This document shows, in pieces, positions 8,588 through 17,838 of a DNA stretch of 64,000 nucleotides. How positions within the stretch are numbered: position 1 is the stretch's first letter; each line of letters opens with the position of its first letter. The DNA is taken from positions 434,001-498,000 of the forward strand of contig NZ_MDEB01000001.1 of the NCBI RefSeq assembly GCF_002939945.1, given 5' to 3'. Source of the DNA: Xanthomonas arboricola pv. populi (lineage in GTDB: Bacteria > Pseudomonadota > Gammaproteobacteria > Xanthomonadales > Xanthomonadaceae). A program made the position numbers and the translations under genes. A model generated the notes under the pieces. It was given only the letters and a program-made list of their open reading frames with translations, made no database searches and was not told the DNA's origin.

Positions 8588-9262
8588 ATGTCCGAATCCC
8601 CCACTCCGCCTACCCGACCTTCCCTGCAACGCGTCTTTCTGACCGGTTTGCTCACCCTGCTGCCGGTCTGGTTGACCTGGGTGGTGGTGAAGTTCGTGTT
8701 CTCGCTGTTGTCGGGCATCAGCAGCCCGTGGGTGGTGCCGTTGTCCGAACGCATCGCCGCCTCGTTTCCCGACTATCTGGGCTGGATCAAGGCGCTGTGG
8801 GTGCAGAACACCATCGCCCTGATCGCCACCGTGGGCGCGATCCTGTTCGTCGGCATCCTGAGCCGGCGGGTGATCGGCCAGCGCCTGCTGCGCTGGTTCG
8901 AGGCGATCATGCGGCGCATCCCGCTGGCCAGCGTGGTGTACGACAGCGCGCGCAAATTGCTCGACATCCTGCAGACCCAGCCCGGCAGCACCCAGCGCGT
9001 GGTGCTGATCGACTTCCCCCATCGCGACATGAAGTCGGTCGGCTTGGTCACGCGGGTGATCAAGGAACAGGGCACCGGCCGCGAGCTGGCGGCGGTATAC
9101 GTGCCGACCACGCCCAACCCGACCTCCGGCTATCTGGAGATCGTACCGGTGGAGATGCTCACGCCCACCGACTGGAGCGTGGATCAGGCCATGAGTTTCA
9201 TCATCTCCGGCGGCGCAGTGGCGCCCGAATCGGTTCCCTTTACCCGTACCGCGGATCGCTGA
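8588..9262 (+). CDS. DUF502 family inner-membrane protein
   Basis: A 224-residue membrane protein. Two N-terminal membrane segments (FLTGLLTLLPVWLTWVVVKF, about 18-37, and ALIATVGAILFVGIL, about 76-90) are followed by a cytoplasmic domain. That domain carries the family motifs IPLASVVYDSARKLLD, VVLIDFPHRDMKSVGLVT, VYVPTTPNPTSGYL and MSFIISGG. The PTTPNPTSG motif is the signature of DUF502. Members occur widely in bacteria and plants (COV-like) and have no established biochemical role. It is followed 4 bases later by the queuosine-precursor transporter gene, so the two are probably cotranscribed. Confidence 0.9.
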   Translation: MSESPTPPTRPSLQRVFLTGLLTLLPVWLTWVVVKFVFSLLSGISSPWVVPLSERIAASFPDYLGWIKALWVQNTIALIATVGAILFVGILSRRVIGQRLLRWFEAIMRRIPLASVVYDSARKLLDILQTQPGSTQRVVLIDFPHRDMKSVGLVTRVIKEQGTGRELAAVYVPTTPNPTSGYLEIVPVEMLTPTDWSVDQAMSFIISGGAVAPESVPFTRTADR

Positions 9263-9266
9263 GCCC

Positions 9267-10043
9267 ATGACACAGGTGAGTACCCTCGACGATCGGGCGA
9301 TCCGCCTGTTCATTGCGCTATCCGCGTTCTTTTGCGTCAACGCGGCGCTGGCCGAGTTCATCGGCGTCAAGATCTTCGCGCTGGAAGACACCCTCGGCAT
9401 CGCGCCGTTGAACTTGAACCTGTTCGGCCAGACCGGCTCGCTCAGCTTCACCGCCGGCACCTTGTTGTGGCCGGTGGTATTCATCATGACCGACACCATC
9501 AACGAGTTCTTCGGCAGCCGCGGAGTGCGTTTCATCTCGTGGGTGGCAGTGGCACTGATCGGCTACGGCTTCGTGTTCGCGTTCGCCGCCATCGCATTGG
9601 CGCCGGCGGGTTGGTGGGTCACGGCGGCGCAGAGCCAGGGCGTGCCGGACTACCAGGCCGCCTTTGCAGCGGTGTTCGGACAGGGGCTGTGGACGATCGG
9701 CGGCTCACTGGTGGCCTTCCTGTTCGGTCAGTTGATCGATGTGGCGGTGTTCCATCGCATCCGCCGCGCCACCGGCGAAAGGCACGTGTGGCTGCGTGCC
9801 ACCGGCTCCACGGCGGTGTCGCAACTGGTGGACAGCTTCGTGGTGATCTACATCGCCTTCGTGCTCGGCCCGCAGCATTGGTCCACCGACCAGTTTCTGG
9901 CGGTGAGCACGCTCAACTACGTCTACAAGATGGGCTTTGCGATCGCACTGATCCCGCTGCTGTATCTGGCGCGCCGCGCCATCGGCGCCTATCTGGGCGC
10001 CGAGCGCGCCGAGCAACTGCGCGAAGAAGCCGCCTCCGGCTGA
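9267..10043 (+). CDS. yhhQ: Queuosine precursor transporter (YhhQ / VUT family)
   Basis: A 258-residue inner-membrane protein with six hydrophobic segments. It is recognised by NAALAEFIGVKIF near residue 26, the FTAGTLLWPVVFIMTDTINE segment (about 64-83), the GQLIDVAVFHRIR segment, and STAVSQLVDSFVVIYIAF. MTDTINEFFG and the SQ-VDS motif are diagnostic of the YhhQ/Vut_1 family. The E. coli member imports 7-cyano-7-deazaguanine-type precursors for queuosine modification of tRNA. It starts 4 bases after the DUF502 stop. No queuosine biosynthesis gene or preQ1 riboswitch is visible here. Confidence 0.9.
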   Translation: MTQVSTLDDRAIRLFIALSAFFCVNAALAEFIGVKIFALEDTLGIAPLNLNLFGQTGSLSFTAGTLLWPVVFIMTDTINEFFGSRGVRFISWVAVALIGYGFVFAFAAIALAPAGWWVTAAQSQGVPDYQAAFAAVFGQGLWTIGGSLVAFLFGQLIDVAVFHRIRRATGERHVWLRATGSTAVSQLVDSFVVIYIAFVLGPQHWSTDQFLAVSTLNYVYKMGFAIALIPLLYLARRAIGAYLGAERAEQLREEAASG

Positions 10044-10258
10044 AAACCACCTAAACCTGCCGGCCGCATCGCTGCAAGGTGGCGCCCGGGACGGTGTCTT
10101 CCACTCGGCCCCATTGGTCTTGCGCGTCGCCTGTCCGACGATTGCTCGCTGCGTCTGCAGATCCCGCGACGGCTGCAACGACCGCCCATCGAAATTTTGT
10201 TCAATCCGTCGCTGCGGTCGCTGGCCATGCTGTCGCGCCCCGCTACGGATTCCGCGCC

Positions 10259-10861
10259 ATGGACCATCTTGTCGCAATGGCCAGCTTCGCGCTGGTGTGC
10301 TCGATTTCGCCCGGACCGGTCAACCTGGTCGCGCTGAGCACCGGTGCCAGCGCTGGCGCGCGTGCCGGGCACGGCCACGTGATCGGCGCCACCGTCGGCT
10401 TCGTCGCGCTGCTGTTGTTGGTGGGCATGGGGCTGCAGCAGGTGTTGCTGCGCTGGCCGCTGCTCGGCCGTGCACTACATCTGGCAGGGGTGGCGTTTCT
10501 GCTCTACATGGCCTGGCGCCTGCTGCGCGACGATGGCGTCATCGAGACTACCAGGCCGCGCCCGGCCGCCTCGTTCTGGACCGGTGCGGCGATGCAATGG
10601 CTCAACCCCAAGGCCTGGTTGGCGGCGACCTCCGGCGTTGCCCTGTATGCGACGGCAGGCACCACGCAACTGGCAGGCTTTGCGGCGTTGTATGCACTGA
10701 TCTGCTATCCCTCGCTGGCGTGCTGGTTGCTGGCCGGCGTCGTGCTGCGGCGGCACGTGCAGGTGCCGAGGCAGCTGCGGCGGTTGAACCGGGTGCTGGC
10801 CGCGCTGCTGGTGCTGAGCGCGATCTATCTGCTGACCGAATGGGGCACGGCATTGCGATAA
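10259..10861 (+). CDS. LysE/RhtB-family amino acid exporter
   Basis: A 200-residue inner-membrane transporter with about six helices. It begins MDHLVAMASFALVCSISPGP. The early SPGP motif, GATVGFVALLLLVGMGL, the AMQWLNPKAWLAATSGVALY segment and a hydrophobic C-terminus are typical of LysE/RhtB exporters of amino acids or homoserine lactone-like solutes. The frame is open upstream, but the ATG at 10259 starts exactly at the family N-terminus. Its last 37 bases overlap, tail to tail, the AraC-type regulator gene on the other strand. Substrate unknown. Confidence 0.88.
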   Translation: MDHLVAMASFALVCSISPGPVNLVALSTGASAGARAGHGHVIGATVGFVALLLLVGMGLQQVLLRWPLLGRALHLAGVAFLLYMAWRLLRDDGVIETTRPRPAASFWTGAAMQWLNPKAWLAATSGVALYATAGTTQLAGFAALYALICYPSLACWLLAGVVLRRHVQVPRQLRRLNRVLAALLVLSAIYLLTEWGTALR

Positions 10862-11697
10862 CACCCTGGCGTCACCGCCCAGGCACGTTTGAAGCTGCGC
10901 TGCAGATGCGCCTGGTCGGCGTAGCCATGCGCATAGGCGACATCGGCAATGTCACCGCCGCGCCGCAAGGCCTCGCGTGCACGCTGGAAACGGCAATCCA
11001 GCAGATACGCATGCGGGGTCAGTCCGTGCGCCTGCCGGAAGCCGCGGATCAGTCGCGGCGCCGGCATTCCGGCCAGCGCGCATAACTCGCGCAGCGATAC
11101 CGCACGCGCATGATGGGTCTGCAGATACTCGGCCACCCGTTGCATCGGCCCGGTATCGGCCGCAAGCGCACGACACATCGGCTCCATATGCAGATGCAAC
11201 CGCGCCACGAACGCGATCAACGCACTCTCGCGTGCAAGCGCGTCGGCATTGCCATCGGTCAACACGGCATGCATGCGGTCGAAGGCGACATAGGCAGCCG
11301 GGGTCTGGCACAACGGCGCTGCCAGCAGGTGCACATCCGCATTGGCGGCCAGGCCGAGTGCGCGTTGTTGTTCGCGCAGCCACGCCACGTCCAGATACAA
11401 CATGCGGAACGACCAGTCCTGCTGCTGATCCGGATTGCAGGCATGCACATCGCCAGGGTTGATCAGGGTCAGCGAGCGCGCGCCCACCTGCGCCTTCATG
11501 CGTCCATTGCGATAGCGCGCAAGCCCGCGATCGACCGCGCCCACCGACCATTGCTCGTGCGTATGCGCGGCATAACACAGGCTGCGGCTGTTGATCACCT
11601 GGCGCAGTTCGACGAAAGGCAACGCCGGATCGCGCCAGAAGCCCTGCCCACCCTGCACGGGCAGCTGCGTCCCGCATGTCGATTCATCCCTTGGCAT
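10825..11697 (-). CDS. AraC-family transcriptional regulator
   Basis: A 290-residue regulator. The N-terminal cupin-like sensor domain (about 20-150) contains YAAHTHEQWSVGAVDRG and LTLINPGDVHACNPD. The C-terminal double helix-turn-helix domain (about 190-285) contains LRELCALAGMPAPRLIRGFR, GLTPHAYLLDCRFQRAREAL and the second helix IADVAYAHGYADQAHLQRSF. The AHGYADQ-H-RSFKR stretch is the AraC signature. The ATG at 11697 gives the expected length. AraC/LysE neighbours are common, which suggests it controls the exporter. Here, however, the two genes converge, so control would have to act at the far exporter promoter. Confidence 0.9.
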   Translation of the reverse strand: MPRDESTCGTQLPVQGGQGFWRDPALPFVELRQVINSRSLCYAAHTHEQWSVGAVDRGLARYRNGRMKAQVGARSLTLINPGDVHACNPDQQQDWSFRMLYLDVAWLREQQRALGLAANADVHLLAAPLCQTPAAYVAFDRMHAVLTDGNADALARESALIAFVARLHLHMEPMCRALAADTGPMQRVAEYLQTHHARAVSLRELCALAGMPAPRLIRGFRQAHGLTPHAYLLDCRFQRAREALRRGGDIADVAYAHGYADQAHLQRSFKRAWAVTPGCYRNAVPHSVSR

Positions 11698-11848
11698 ATG
11701 CGCAAGCCTATCGCACTGCAACACGCCTGCGTGCCGCAGGCGTGCGGAACGGGCTTCATGAATTCCAGGCGCGCCCCGTCTGCCGGATGGGTGGCCGGAA
11801 CGGTGCGGATCGGGCAAGCTCCCCGCTCGCTTGTTCCCGGAGCCGGTA

Positions 11849-13792
11849 ATGCCCCTCAGCTTTTCCCGCCTGCTGTCCCTGGCCCTGGCCGCCGTGCTGA
11901 GCCTGTCAGTGGCAGCGCCCGCCGATGCGGCCAAGAAGAAAACCGGCAAGGCGCAGACCACGCAAACCCGCGCGAAGGCGAGCAAAGGCAAGAAGACCGC
12001 CAAGCCGGCGGCCAAGACCACCCGGGCCGCCACCAAGGGTGGCAAAGCCGCCAAGCCCAGGCCGCGCGCAGTGGCCGCCCCGGTGGTACTGACCAAGGCG
12101 CAGCAGCTCAACCTGCTCTACGACCAGTACTGGGATGCCTCGCTCAAGCTCAACCCGCTGCAGGCCACCTTCCAGGGCGAGACCCGCTACAACGACCAGT
12201 TGCCCAACTTCCTGTCGCCGGCGTTCCGGCAGCAGTCGCACGACTTCACCGTGCTGTGGCTGGGCAAGGCCGAGGCGCTGGGGCCGGACGGCCTGAGCGG
12301 GCAGGACCTGCTGAGCTATCAGATCTTCGTCCGCGATGCGCGCAGCGCACTGGCGGCCGAGCAGTTCCCCAGCTGGATGCTGCCGATCAACCAGTTCTAC
12401 AACATCGCCAGCATCGCGGTGGTGCTGGGCTCGGGCACCGGCGCGCAGCCGTTCAAGACGGTCAAGGACTACGACGACTGGTCGCGGCGCGCGGTGGGCA
12501 TCCCGGACCTGTTCGACCAGGCCATCACCAACATGCGGGCCGGCATGCAGGCCGGCGTGGTGCAGCCGAAGGTGCTGATGCAGAAGGTGCTGCCGCAGCT
12601 GGACGCGATCATCGCGCGCAATGCCGAAGACAGCCTGTTCTGGGGCCCGGTGCGCAACCTGCCGGCAGACATGCCCGAGGCCGACAAGCAGCGCATCACC
12701 GCCGAGTACAAGCGGCTGATCGAAGTGCGGATCATGCCGGCGTACCGGGCACTGCGCGGCTTCATCGCCACCGAGTACCTGCCGGCCTGCCGTGACACCG
12801 ACGGCCTGACCGCGCTGCCCAATGGCGCGGCCTGGTACGCCTACGACGTGCGCCAGAGCACCACCTCCGACCTGACCCCGGAGCAAATCCATCAGATCGG
12901 GCTGGACGAAGTCGCGCGCCTGCAGGCAGAGATCGCCGCGCTGGCCAAGCAGGTCAGGTTCCGCGGCAACCTGCCCAAGTTCTACAAGTTCATGCAGACC
13001 GACAAGCGCTTCGCGTTCCGCAGCGAGACCGAATTGCTGGGCTATTACCGCGGCCTGCAGGGACGCGTGCAAGCTGCGGTGCCGCGCCTGTTCAATGTCC
13101 AGGGCATGCCCGCCCTGGAAGTGCGCGCGGTCGAACCGCAGCGTGCGCAGTCGGCCGCCAGCGGCTCGTACATGCGCCCCAGCGGCGACGGCAGCACACC
13201 GGGCGTGTTCTACGTCAACACCTCCGACCTGGACACGCGCAGGACCTGGGAAACCGAGAGCCTGTATCTGCACGAGGCCATCCCCGGCCACCATTTCCAG
13301 CTCGGGCTGCAGCAGCAGCTGACCGACCTGCCCAAGTTCCGCCGCCTGGGCGGCGAGACCGCCTATATCGAGGGCTGGGGGCTGTACGCCGAATCGCTGG
13401 GCCGCGAACTGGGCCTGTATCAGGACCCGTACAACTACTACGGCTATCTGCAGAATGCGTTATGGCGCTCGATTCGCCTGGTCACCGACACCGGCCTGCA
13501 CAGCAAGGGCTGGACCCGCACGCAGGCGATCGACTACATGCTCAACAATTCGGCCATGACCCGGACCGATGCCGAGGCCGAGGTGGACCGCTACATGGCC
13601 ATCCCCGGCCAGGCGCTGTCGTACAAGGTCGGCGAGATGAAGATCGCGCGGTTGCGCGAGCAGGCGCAACGCGAACTGGGCCCGCGCTTCGATGTGCGCG
13701 CCTTCCACACCGAAGTGCTCAAGGATGGCTCGGTGCCGCTGGATATCCTGCAGGAGAAGATCCAGCGCTGGATCGCCACGCAGAAAGGCTGA
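11849..13792 (+). CDS. DUF885 family zinc-metallopeptidase-like secreted protein with a basic Lys/Ala-rich N-terminal region
   Basis: A 647-residue protein. A signal peptide (LLSLALAAVLSLSVAAPADA, about 9-28) is followed by 40-50 residues that are almost only K, A, T, G and R (KKKTGKAQTTQTRAKASKGK and on). This resembles a histone H1 tail and is unusual for this family. The DUF885 domain fills the rest, with the HEAIPGHHFQ zinc motif near residue 475 and ETAYIEGWGLYAESLG near 500 supplying the third ligand region. Members are thought to be periplasmic or secreted peptidases, and the substrate is unknown. The ATG at 11849 is chosen. A TTG start at 11831 is possible but would put extra residues before the signal peptide. 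It converges with mmuM. Confidence 0.85.
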   Translation: MPLSFSRLLSLALAAVLSLSVAAPADAAKKKTGKAQTTQTRAKASKGKKTAKPAAKTTRAATKGGKAAKPRPRAVAAPVVLTKAQQLNLLYDQYWDASLKLNPLQATFQGETRYNDQLPNFLSPAFRQQSHDFTVLWLGKAEALGPDGLSGQDLLSYQIFVRDARSALAAEQFPSWMLPINQFYNIASIAVVLGSGTGAQPFKTVKDYDDWSRRAVGIPDLFDQAITNMRAGMQAGVVQPKVLMQKVLPQLDAIIARNAEDSLFWGPVRNLPADMPEADKQRITAEYKRLIEVRIMPAYRALRGFIATEYLPACRDTDGLTALPNGAAWYAYDVRQSTTSDLTPEQIHQIGLDEVARLQAEIAALAKQVRFRGNLPKFYKFMQTDKRFAFRSETELLGYYRGLQGRVQAAVPRLFNVQGMPALEVRAVEPQRAQSAASGSYMRPSGDGSTPGVFYVNTSDLDTRRTWETESLYLHEAIPGHHFQLGLQQQLTDLPKFRRLGGETAYIEGWGLYAESLGRELGLYQDPYNYYGYLQNALWRSIRLVTDTGLHSKGWTRTQAIDYMLNNSAMTRTDAEAEVDRYMAIPGQALSYKVGEMKIARLREQAQRELGPRFDVRAFHTEVLKDGSVPLDILQEKIQRWIATQKG

Positions 13793-13798
13793 GTCAGC

Positions 13799-14761
13799 TC
13801 AGCCCGCCACCCGCGCACGCGCCAGCGCGGCGATATCGTGCGGTGTGGTGCGGCAGCAACCGCCGATCAGCCGCGCACCGGCCGCCAGCCACTGCGTATG
13901 CTGGTCGGGCAGGGTGCATGCGGTCGCGCTGCCGGCGTGCCACTGCTTTGCGCCGGCATCGTAGTGCTCGCCAGAATTGGGGTACACCACCAGCGGCAGT
14001 GTCGTCAGCGCGGACAGCGTCTGCAATGCGGTGGTGACCTGGTCCAGCGCGATGCAGTTGATACCCACCGCGATCACTTGCGCGCAGGCATCCAGCGCGG
14101 GCACCACCTGCGTCAGCGGGGTGCCATCGCTCAAATGCGCCGCATCACGCAAGGTGAAAGAGAACCACGCATGCAGCTGCGGGAATTCCTCCAGCAGCAG
14201 GCGCAGCGCGACGATCTCGTTGGCCGACGGCAGCGTTTCGCAGGCCAGGACATCCACACCGGCCTGGGCCAACGCGGCGATGCGCGGGCGATGGAAGTCC
14301 ATCAGTTGCGCAAGCGGCAGAGCGTAGTCGCCGCGATATTCAGAGCCATCGGCCAGGTACGCGCCATACGGCCCGACCGACCCGGCCACCCATAACGGCG
14401 CGTCCTGCGGATGGGCACGCAGATGATCGGTGCGCGCCTGCGCGGCCAATGCCACGCTGCGCGCGATCAGTGCCTGCGACTGCGCCAGATCCAGCCCACG
14501 CGCGGCAAAGCCCAACGGCGTGGCCTGGTAGCTGGCGGTGATGGCGCACTGCGCGCCGGCAGCGAAGTAATCGCGATGCACCTGATAGATCAGCTCCGGC
14601 CGCTCCATCAGCACGCGCGCCGACCACAGCGCATCGTTGAGATCGCAGCCGCGCTGCTCCAGTTCGGTGGCGAGTGCGCCATCGAGCAGCACGTAGCCAT
14701 CGTGCTGCAGCGCCTGGCCAAAGGGCGCACCGGCGCGCGGCTGGCGGGGAAGAATCGTCAT
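13799..14761 (-). CDS. mmuM: Homocysteine S-methyltransferase (S-methylmethionine-dependent)
   Basis: A 320-residue zinc methyltransferase that makes methionine from homocysteine, using S-methylmethionine as methyl donor. It shows [15 protein letters not shown] near residue 24, the [10 protein letters not shown] segment, [12 protein letters not shown] and [20 protein letters not shown]. The zinc cysteines lie in GINCIA (about residue 234) and in IGGCCRTTP (about 300). Its start codon overlaps the permease stop (ATGA at 14758-14761), so the two are translationally coupled as mmuP-mmuM. Plants make much S-methylmethionine, which fits a plant-associated host. Confidence 0.92.
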   Translation of the reverse strand: MTILPRQPRAGAPFGQALQHDGYVLLDGALATELEQRGCDLNDALWSARVLMERPELIYQVHRDYFAAGAQCAITASYQATPLGFAARGLDLAQSQALIARSVALAAQARTDHLRAHPQDAPLWVAGSVGPYGAYLADGSEYRGDYALPLAQLMDFHRPRIAALAQAGVDVLACETLPSANEIVALRLLLEEFPQLHAWFSFTLRDAAHLSDGTPLTQVVPALDACAQVIAVGINCIALDQVTTALQTLSALTTLPLVVYPNSGEHYDAGAKQWHAGSATACTLPDQHTQWLAAGARLIGGCCRTTPHDIAALARARVAG

Positions 14762-16155
14762 GCGTGTTGCCTCCTGCTCGCAAACCATTGGGTGAGTGCA
14801 TAGGCGCCATAGCACAGCGCCACAAACGGGATGCCGCACCACAGCGCAATGCGCTGCTGCGGATCGAATGCCAAGCCGATACAGGCCAGCAGACAGAGCG
14901 CAAAGCCCAGCATCGGCGTCAACGGATACCACGGCGCACGATAGGCCAGGCTCTCCGGCGCGATGCCGTCGCGCAGCAACTGGCGCCGAAAAAAGTAGTG
15001 CGAGGCGCAGATACTCAACCACACCACCACCACCGCAAAGCCGGACACCGCCGAAATCGCCACGAACACGGTATCGGGCGCGTACACGCCGGTGAGCAGC
15101 GCCAACAGGCCGCCCAACATGCTCAATAGCAAGGCCGGCAACGGGATGCCGCGACGGGTCAGGCGTGCGAGCCGCGCCGGCAGCGTGCCCTCGTTGGCCA
15201 GCGACCACAGCATCCGCGCGGCCGCATACAGGCCGGAATTGGCCGCCGACAGGATCGCGGTCAGGATCACCGCATTCAGCACATCGGCCGCATACGGGAT
15301 GCCCAGCAACTCGAACGCGCGCACGAATGGGCTGGTGTCCACCGCTGCCTGCTCGGCGGGTAACAACGCGGCAAGCACCAGCACGGTGCCGACGAACAGC
15401 ACCACCAGCCGCACCAGCGTGGTGCGGATCGCCAGCGGAATCGCACGCGCCGGCCGCGCGGTTTCGCCAGCGGCCACGCCGATCAACTCAGTGCCGGAAA
15501 AGGCGAAGTTCACCGCCACCATCGTCATCAGGATCGGCAGCGTGCCTTGCGCAAACCAGCCGTCGGCGCGCAGGTGACGCAATCCGGGTGCCGGCGACCC
15601 ATCGGCCAACGGCAGCACGCCGATCACCGCCGCGCCACCGAGCACGATGAACAACAGAATCGTGATCACCTTGATCAGCGAGAACCAGAATTCGCCTTCG
15701 GCAAACCAGCGCGCCGATACCGTGTTCAAGCCGAAGATCAGCGCGCAGAACAACAGACACCACGGCCATACCGGTGTGTGCGGGAACCAGTACTGCATGC
15801 AGAACGCCGCAGCGGTCAGGCTCGATCCCAGCGCCACCGTCCAGGTCAGCCAGTACAGCCACGCCACCACATACCCGGTGGCCGGGCCGAGATAACGCGC
15901 GGCATACACATGGAAGGCGCCGGTCTGCGGCATCGCCACCGCCAGCTCGCCCAGGCACTGCATCACCAGATACACCACCAGCGCGCCGATCAGATACGCG
16001 ATCACCGTGCCGAGCGCGCCGGTGCTGGCGATGATGTAACCGGTGTTGAAGAACAGACCGGTGCCGATCACGCCACCCAGCGACAACATCACCAGATGGC
16101 GCACCTGCATGCTGCGCTGGAACTGCGGTGCGGCGGTGGACGACGGCTCGGGCAT
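14758..16155 (-). CDS. mmuP: Amino acid permease, probable S-methylmethionine transporter
   Basis: A 465-residue APC-superfamily permease with twelve predicted membrane helices. The N-terminus [20 protein letters not shown] carries the GG-IGTGLF substrate-binding turn of the family. [19 protein letters not shown] (near residue 225) is the conserved consensus of the amino acid permease family. The function is assigned mainly from its overlap with mmuM, which mirrors the E. coli mmuPM operon. On sequence alone a lysine- or proline-type permease is possible. The start at 16155 ([16 protein letters not shown]) puts the usual short cytoplasmic tail before helix 1. Confidence 0.85.
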   Translation of the reverse strand: MPEPSSTAAPQFQRSMQVRHLVMLSLGGVIGTGLFFNTGYIIASTGALGTVIAYLIGALVVYLVMQCLGELAVAMPQTGAFHVYAARYLGPATGYVVAWLYWLTWTVALGSSLTAAAFCMQYWFPHTPVWPWCLLFCALIFGLNTVSARWFAEGEFWFSLIKVITILLFIVLGGAAVIGVLPLADGSPAPGLRHLRADGWFAQGTLPILMTMVAVNFAFSGTELIGVAAGETARPARAIPLAIRTTLVRLVVLFVGTVLVLAALLPAEQAAVDTSPFVRAFELLGIPYAADVLNAVILTAILSAANSGLYAAARMLWSLANEGTLPARLARLTRRGIPLPALLLSMLGGLLALLTGVYAPDTVFVAISAVSGFAVVVVWLSICASHYFFRRQLLRDGIAPESLAYRAPWYPLTPMLGFALCLLACIGLAFDPQQRIALWCGIPFVALCYGAYALTQWFASRRQHA

Positions 16156-16463
16156 CGGCGTGTCTGATCGGTGGCAGCGCATCCTGCCATGCGCAGCCGG
16201 ACGAGCACAGCCATGCGATGGCAAGCTGTGACGTTGCACTGGCGCGCAACGTCCCGCGGGTATGCTTGCGTACTGCTCACCCGGAAGGTCGCCATGCCGC
16301 ACGTCCTGCAACCACCCACGCATGCGAAGACGTCTCGTTCGGCCAATTCGGTGTTGCCTGCACGCGCACCACGCAACATCGCTGCCGCCGCGCGCGACGC
16401 ATCCGCGCCCGCTGACAGCCTCTGCGCGTCGCAGCCGATGTCGCAGCGTTTGCGAGGCGCCGC
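16156..16463. other. Intergenic region between mmuP and the glyoxalase-fold gene
   Basis: About 310 bases. A 57-codon frame starts at 16294 ([20 protein letters not shown]) and ends at 16467, overlapping the next start. It has Ala/Arg-rich composition, no recognisable domain and no clear ribosome site. I do not call it a gene. No riboswitch-like structure was found upstream of mmuP. Confidence 0.4.
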
Positions 16464-16853
16464 ATGAAGCTCGCCGGTATCCACCACGTCGCGATCATCG
16501 CCGGCGACTACGCGGCCTCCAAACGGTTCTACTGCGACATCCTGGGCCTGCGGGTGCTCGATGAGCATTACCGGCAGGCGCGCGATTCCTGGAAGCTGGA
16601 CCTGGCACTGCCCGATGGCGGGCAGATCGAACTGTTTTCGTTTCCCGACGCACCGCTGCGCCCCAGCCGCCCCGAAGCACGCGGCCTGCGCCATCTCGCC
16701 TTTCGCGTCGAGGATCTGGACGCGGCCGTGGCGCATCTCACTGCGCACGGCGTGGACACCGAAGACATCCGCATCGACGAGTACACCGGCCGCCGCTTCA
16801 CCTTCTTCGCCGACCCGGATGACTTGCCGCTGGAGCTGTACGAGGCCGGCTAG
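16464..16853 (+). CDS. gloA2: VOC-family protein, YaeR/GloA2-like
   Basis: A 129-residue glyoxalase/bleomycin-resistance fold protein of two beta-alpha-beta-beta-beta modules. Metal ligands are predicted at His8 (AGIHHVAI), Glu56 (QIELFSF), His77 (LRHLAF) and Glu124 (LPLELYE). The sequence closely matches the YaeR group (SMU1112c-like), starting [20 protein letters not shown] and containing [14 protein letters not shown]. YaeR proteins bind a divalent metal. Their physiological substrate is not settled, and a lactoylglutathione lyase function should not be assumed. Confidence 0.88.
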   Translation: MKLAGIHHVAIIAGDYAASKRFYCDILGLRVLDEHYRQARDSWKLDLALPDGGQIELFSFPDAPLRPSRPEARGLRHLAFRVEDLDAAVAHLTAHGVDTEDIRIDEYTGRRFTFFADPDDLPLELYEAG

Positions 16854-17101
16854 GCGAAGACTGCCTGGCAGTGGCTGCCCGTACGACGAAAGAACCCTGC
16901 GAGGAGCAACTCCGATGCGAAGTGGCAGTTTCTCGCTTCGTCACCCGGCGAGGCAGACGTGCTTCACGAACGAGCAGGCGGCAGCAGCATCCCATTACCC
17001 TCCTTCAAACTGAACGCGGTGGCTTTCCGCCACCATACTCCACGGTATACATTCCGATCAGGTCGCCGACGGCGGCCACAGCAATCCCTGGGAGGGGACA
17101 T

Positions 17102-17551
17102 ATGCGCAAGACCTTCAAGACCGTGATGCTGGCCCTGCCGCTGGCCGCCGCGTCGCTGCTGGCCCAGGCCGCCGATTCGCCGGTGGGCCGCTGGAAGACC
17201 ATCGACGACGAAACCGGCAAGCCCAAGTCGGTGGTGCAGATCGAACAGCTCGGCAATGGCACACTGAGCGGCAAGGTGGTCGACATCCTGCAATCCAACC
17301 ATGGGCCCAACCCGACCTGCGACAAATGCGATGGCGCGCTCAAGGGCAAGCCGATCAAGGGCATGACCATCCTGTGGGGCCTCAAGCCCGACGGCACCGC
17401 GGTGTGGAGCGGCGGCTCGGTGCTCGACCCGGCCAAGGGCAAGACCTACAAGGCCAAGGTCACCCTGACCGACGGCGGCAAGAAACTGCAGATGCGCGGC
17501 TATGTCGGCATCGAAGCGCTGGGCCGCACCCAGACCTGGATTCGCGAGTAA
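17102..17551 (+). CDS. DUF2147 domain exported protein
   Basis: A 149-residue secreted protein. The signal peptide MRKTFKTVMLALPLAAASLL-AQA is followed by a DUF2147 beta-rich domain with SPVGRWKTIDDETGKPKSVV, the CDKCDG pair (near residue 77), KGMTILWGLK and GYVGIEALGRTQTW. The W-T-IDDETG start and the final LGRTQTW are diagnostic of the family. The two cysteines probably form a disulphide. Members are small periplasmic proteins of unknown role. A strong ribosome site (GGGAGGGG) lies 5-10 bases before the ATG. The gene ends in a heptad repeat and a terminator. Confidence 0.9.
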   Translation: MRKTFKTVMLALPLAAASLLAQAADSPVGRWKTIDDETGKPKSVVQIEQLGNGTLSGKVVDILQSNHGPNPTCDKCDGALKGKPIKGMTILWGLKPDGTAVWSGGSVLDPAKGKTYKAKVTLTDGGKKLQMRGYVGIEALGRTQTWIRE

Positions 17552-17577
17552 ATCGCGAATCGGGAATCGGGAATCGT
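17552..17577. repeat. Heptad repeat downstream of the DUF2147 gene
   Basis: Starts immediately after the stop codon: atcgcgaatc then GGGAATC, GGGAATC, G. The last 27 bases, including the trailing gtaaaagc, are identical to the tract after metG at 19936-19962. Confidence 0.85.
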
Positions 17578-17583
17578 AAAAGC

Positions 17584-17608
17584 AGGCGCCCGCGAGGGCG
17601 CCTTTTTT
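17584..17608 (+). terminator. Rho-independent terminator of the DUF2147 gene
   Basis: The arms aggcgccc (17584-17591) and gggcgcct (17596-17603) pair perfectly around a gcga tetraloop and are followed by T to 17608. Confidence 0.92.
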
Positions 17609-17761
17609 GTGCGTGTCCATCTGCGCGTAGCTGTGCAGCGAGTCCTGGCAGGCGACCATCGACAGTCCATGGCGTTGCATTGACGGCGAAACGCAACTGC
17701 AACGCATGCAACTCGCCGCGCGCCAGCGCAACCTGCAACATGGCAAGCTGGCCATGCTTTG

Positions 17762-17800
17762 ACCGATTCCCGATTCCCGATTCCCGCCACCATTCCCGAC
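17762..17800. repeat. Heptad repeat (ATTCCCG orientation) upstream of metG
   Basis: Tandem GATTCCC units: cgattcc, cgattcc, cgattcc, then cgccacc, attcccg. Together with the tracts after 17551 and 19923 it frames metG. Confidence 0.85.
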
Positions 17801-17806
17801 TAATGC

Positions 17807-17812
17807 GATAAT
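17807..17812 (+). promoter_or_regulatory. Candidate metG -10 element
   Basis: GATAAT, a one-mismatch -10 hexamer, lies 26 bases before the metG ATG, giving a leader of about 20 bases. The -35 region falls in or beside the heptad repeat (TTCCCG). No good TTGACA is present, so this is a tentative call. Confidence 0.35.
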
Positions 17813-17838
17813 CGGCTGTCCCCCGCATTACGCCTGCC

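Noticed and set aside
8468..9535. A 355-codon minus-strand frame opposite the DUF502 and yhhQ genes
   Set aside because: It crosses two conserved plus-strand membrane protein genes and shows no motif.
11906..13294. A 462-codon minus-strand frame opposite the DUF885 gene
   Set aside because: It is an antisense shadow; the zinc motif and signal peptide are on the plus strand.
16294..16467. A 57-codon frame overlapping the start of the glyoxalase-fold gene
   Set aside because: Ala/Arg/Pro-rich, no domain and no ribosome site; the overlap alone is not enough.
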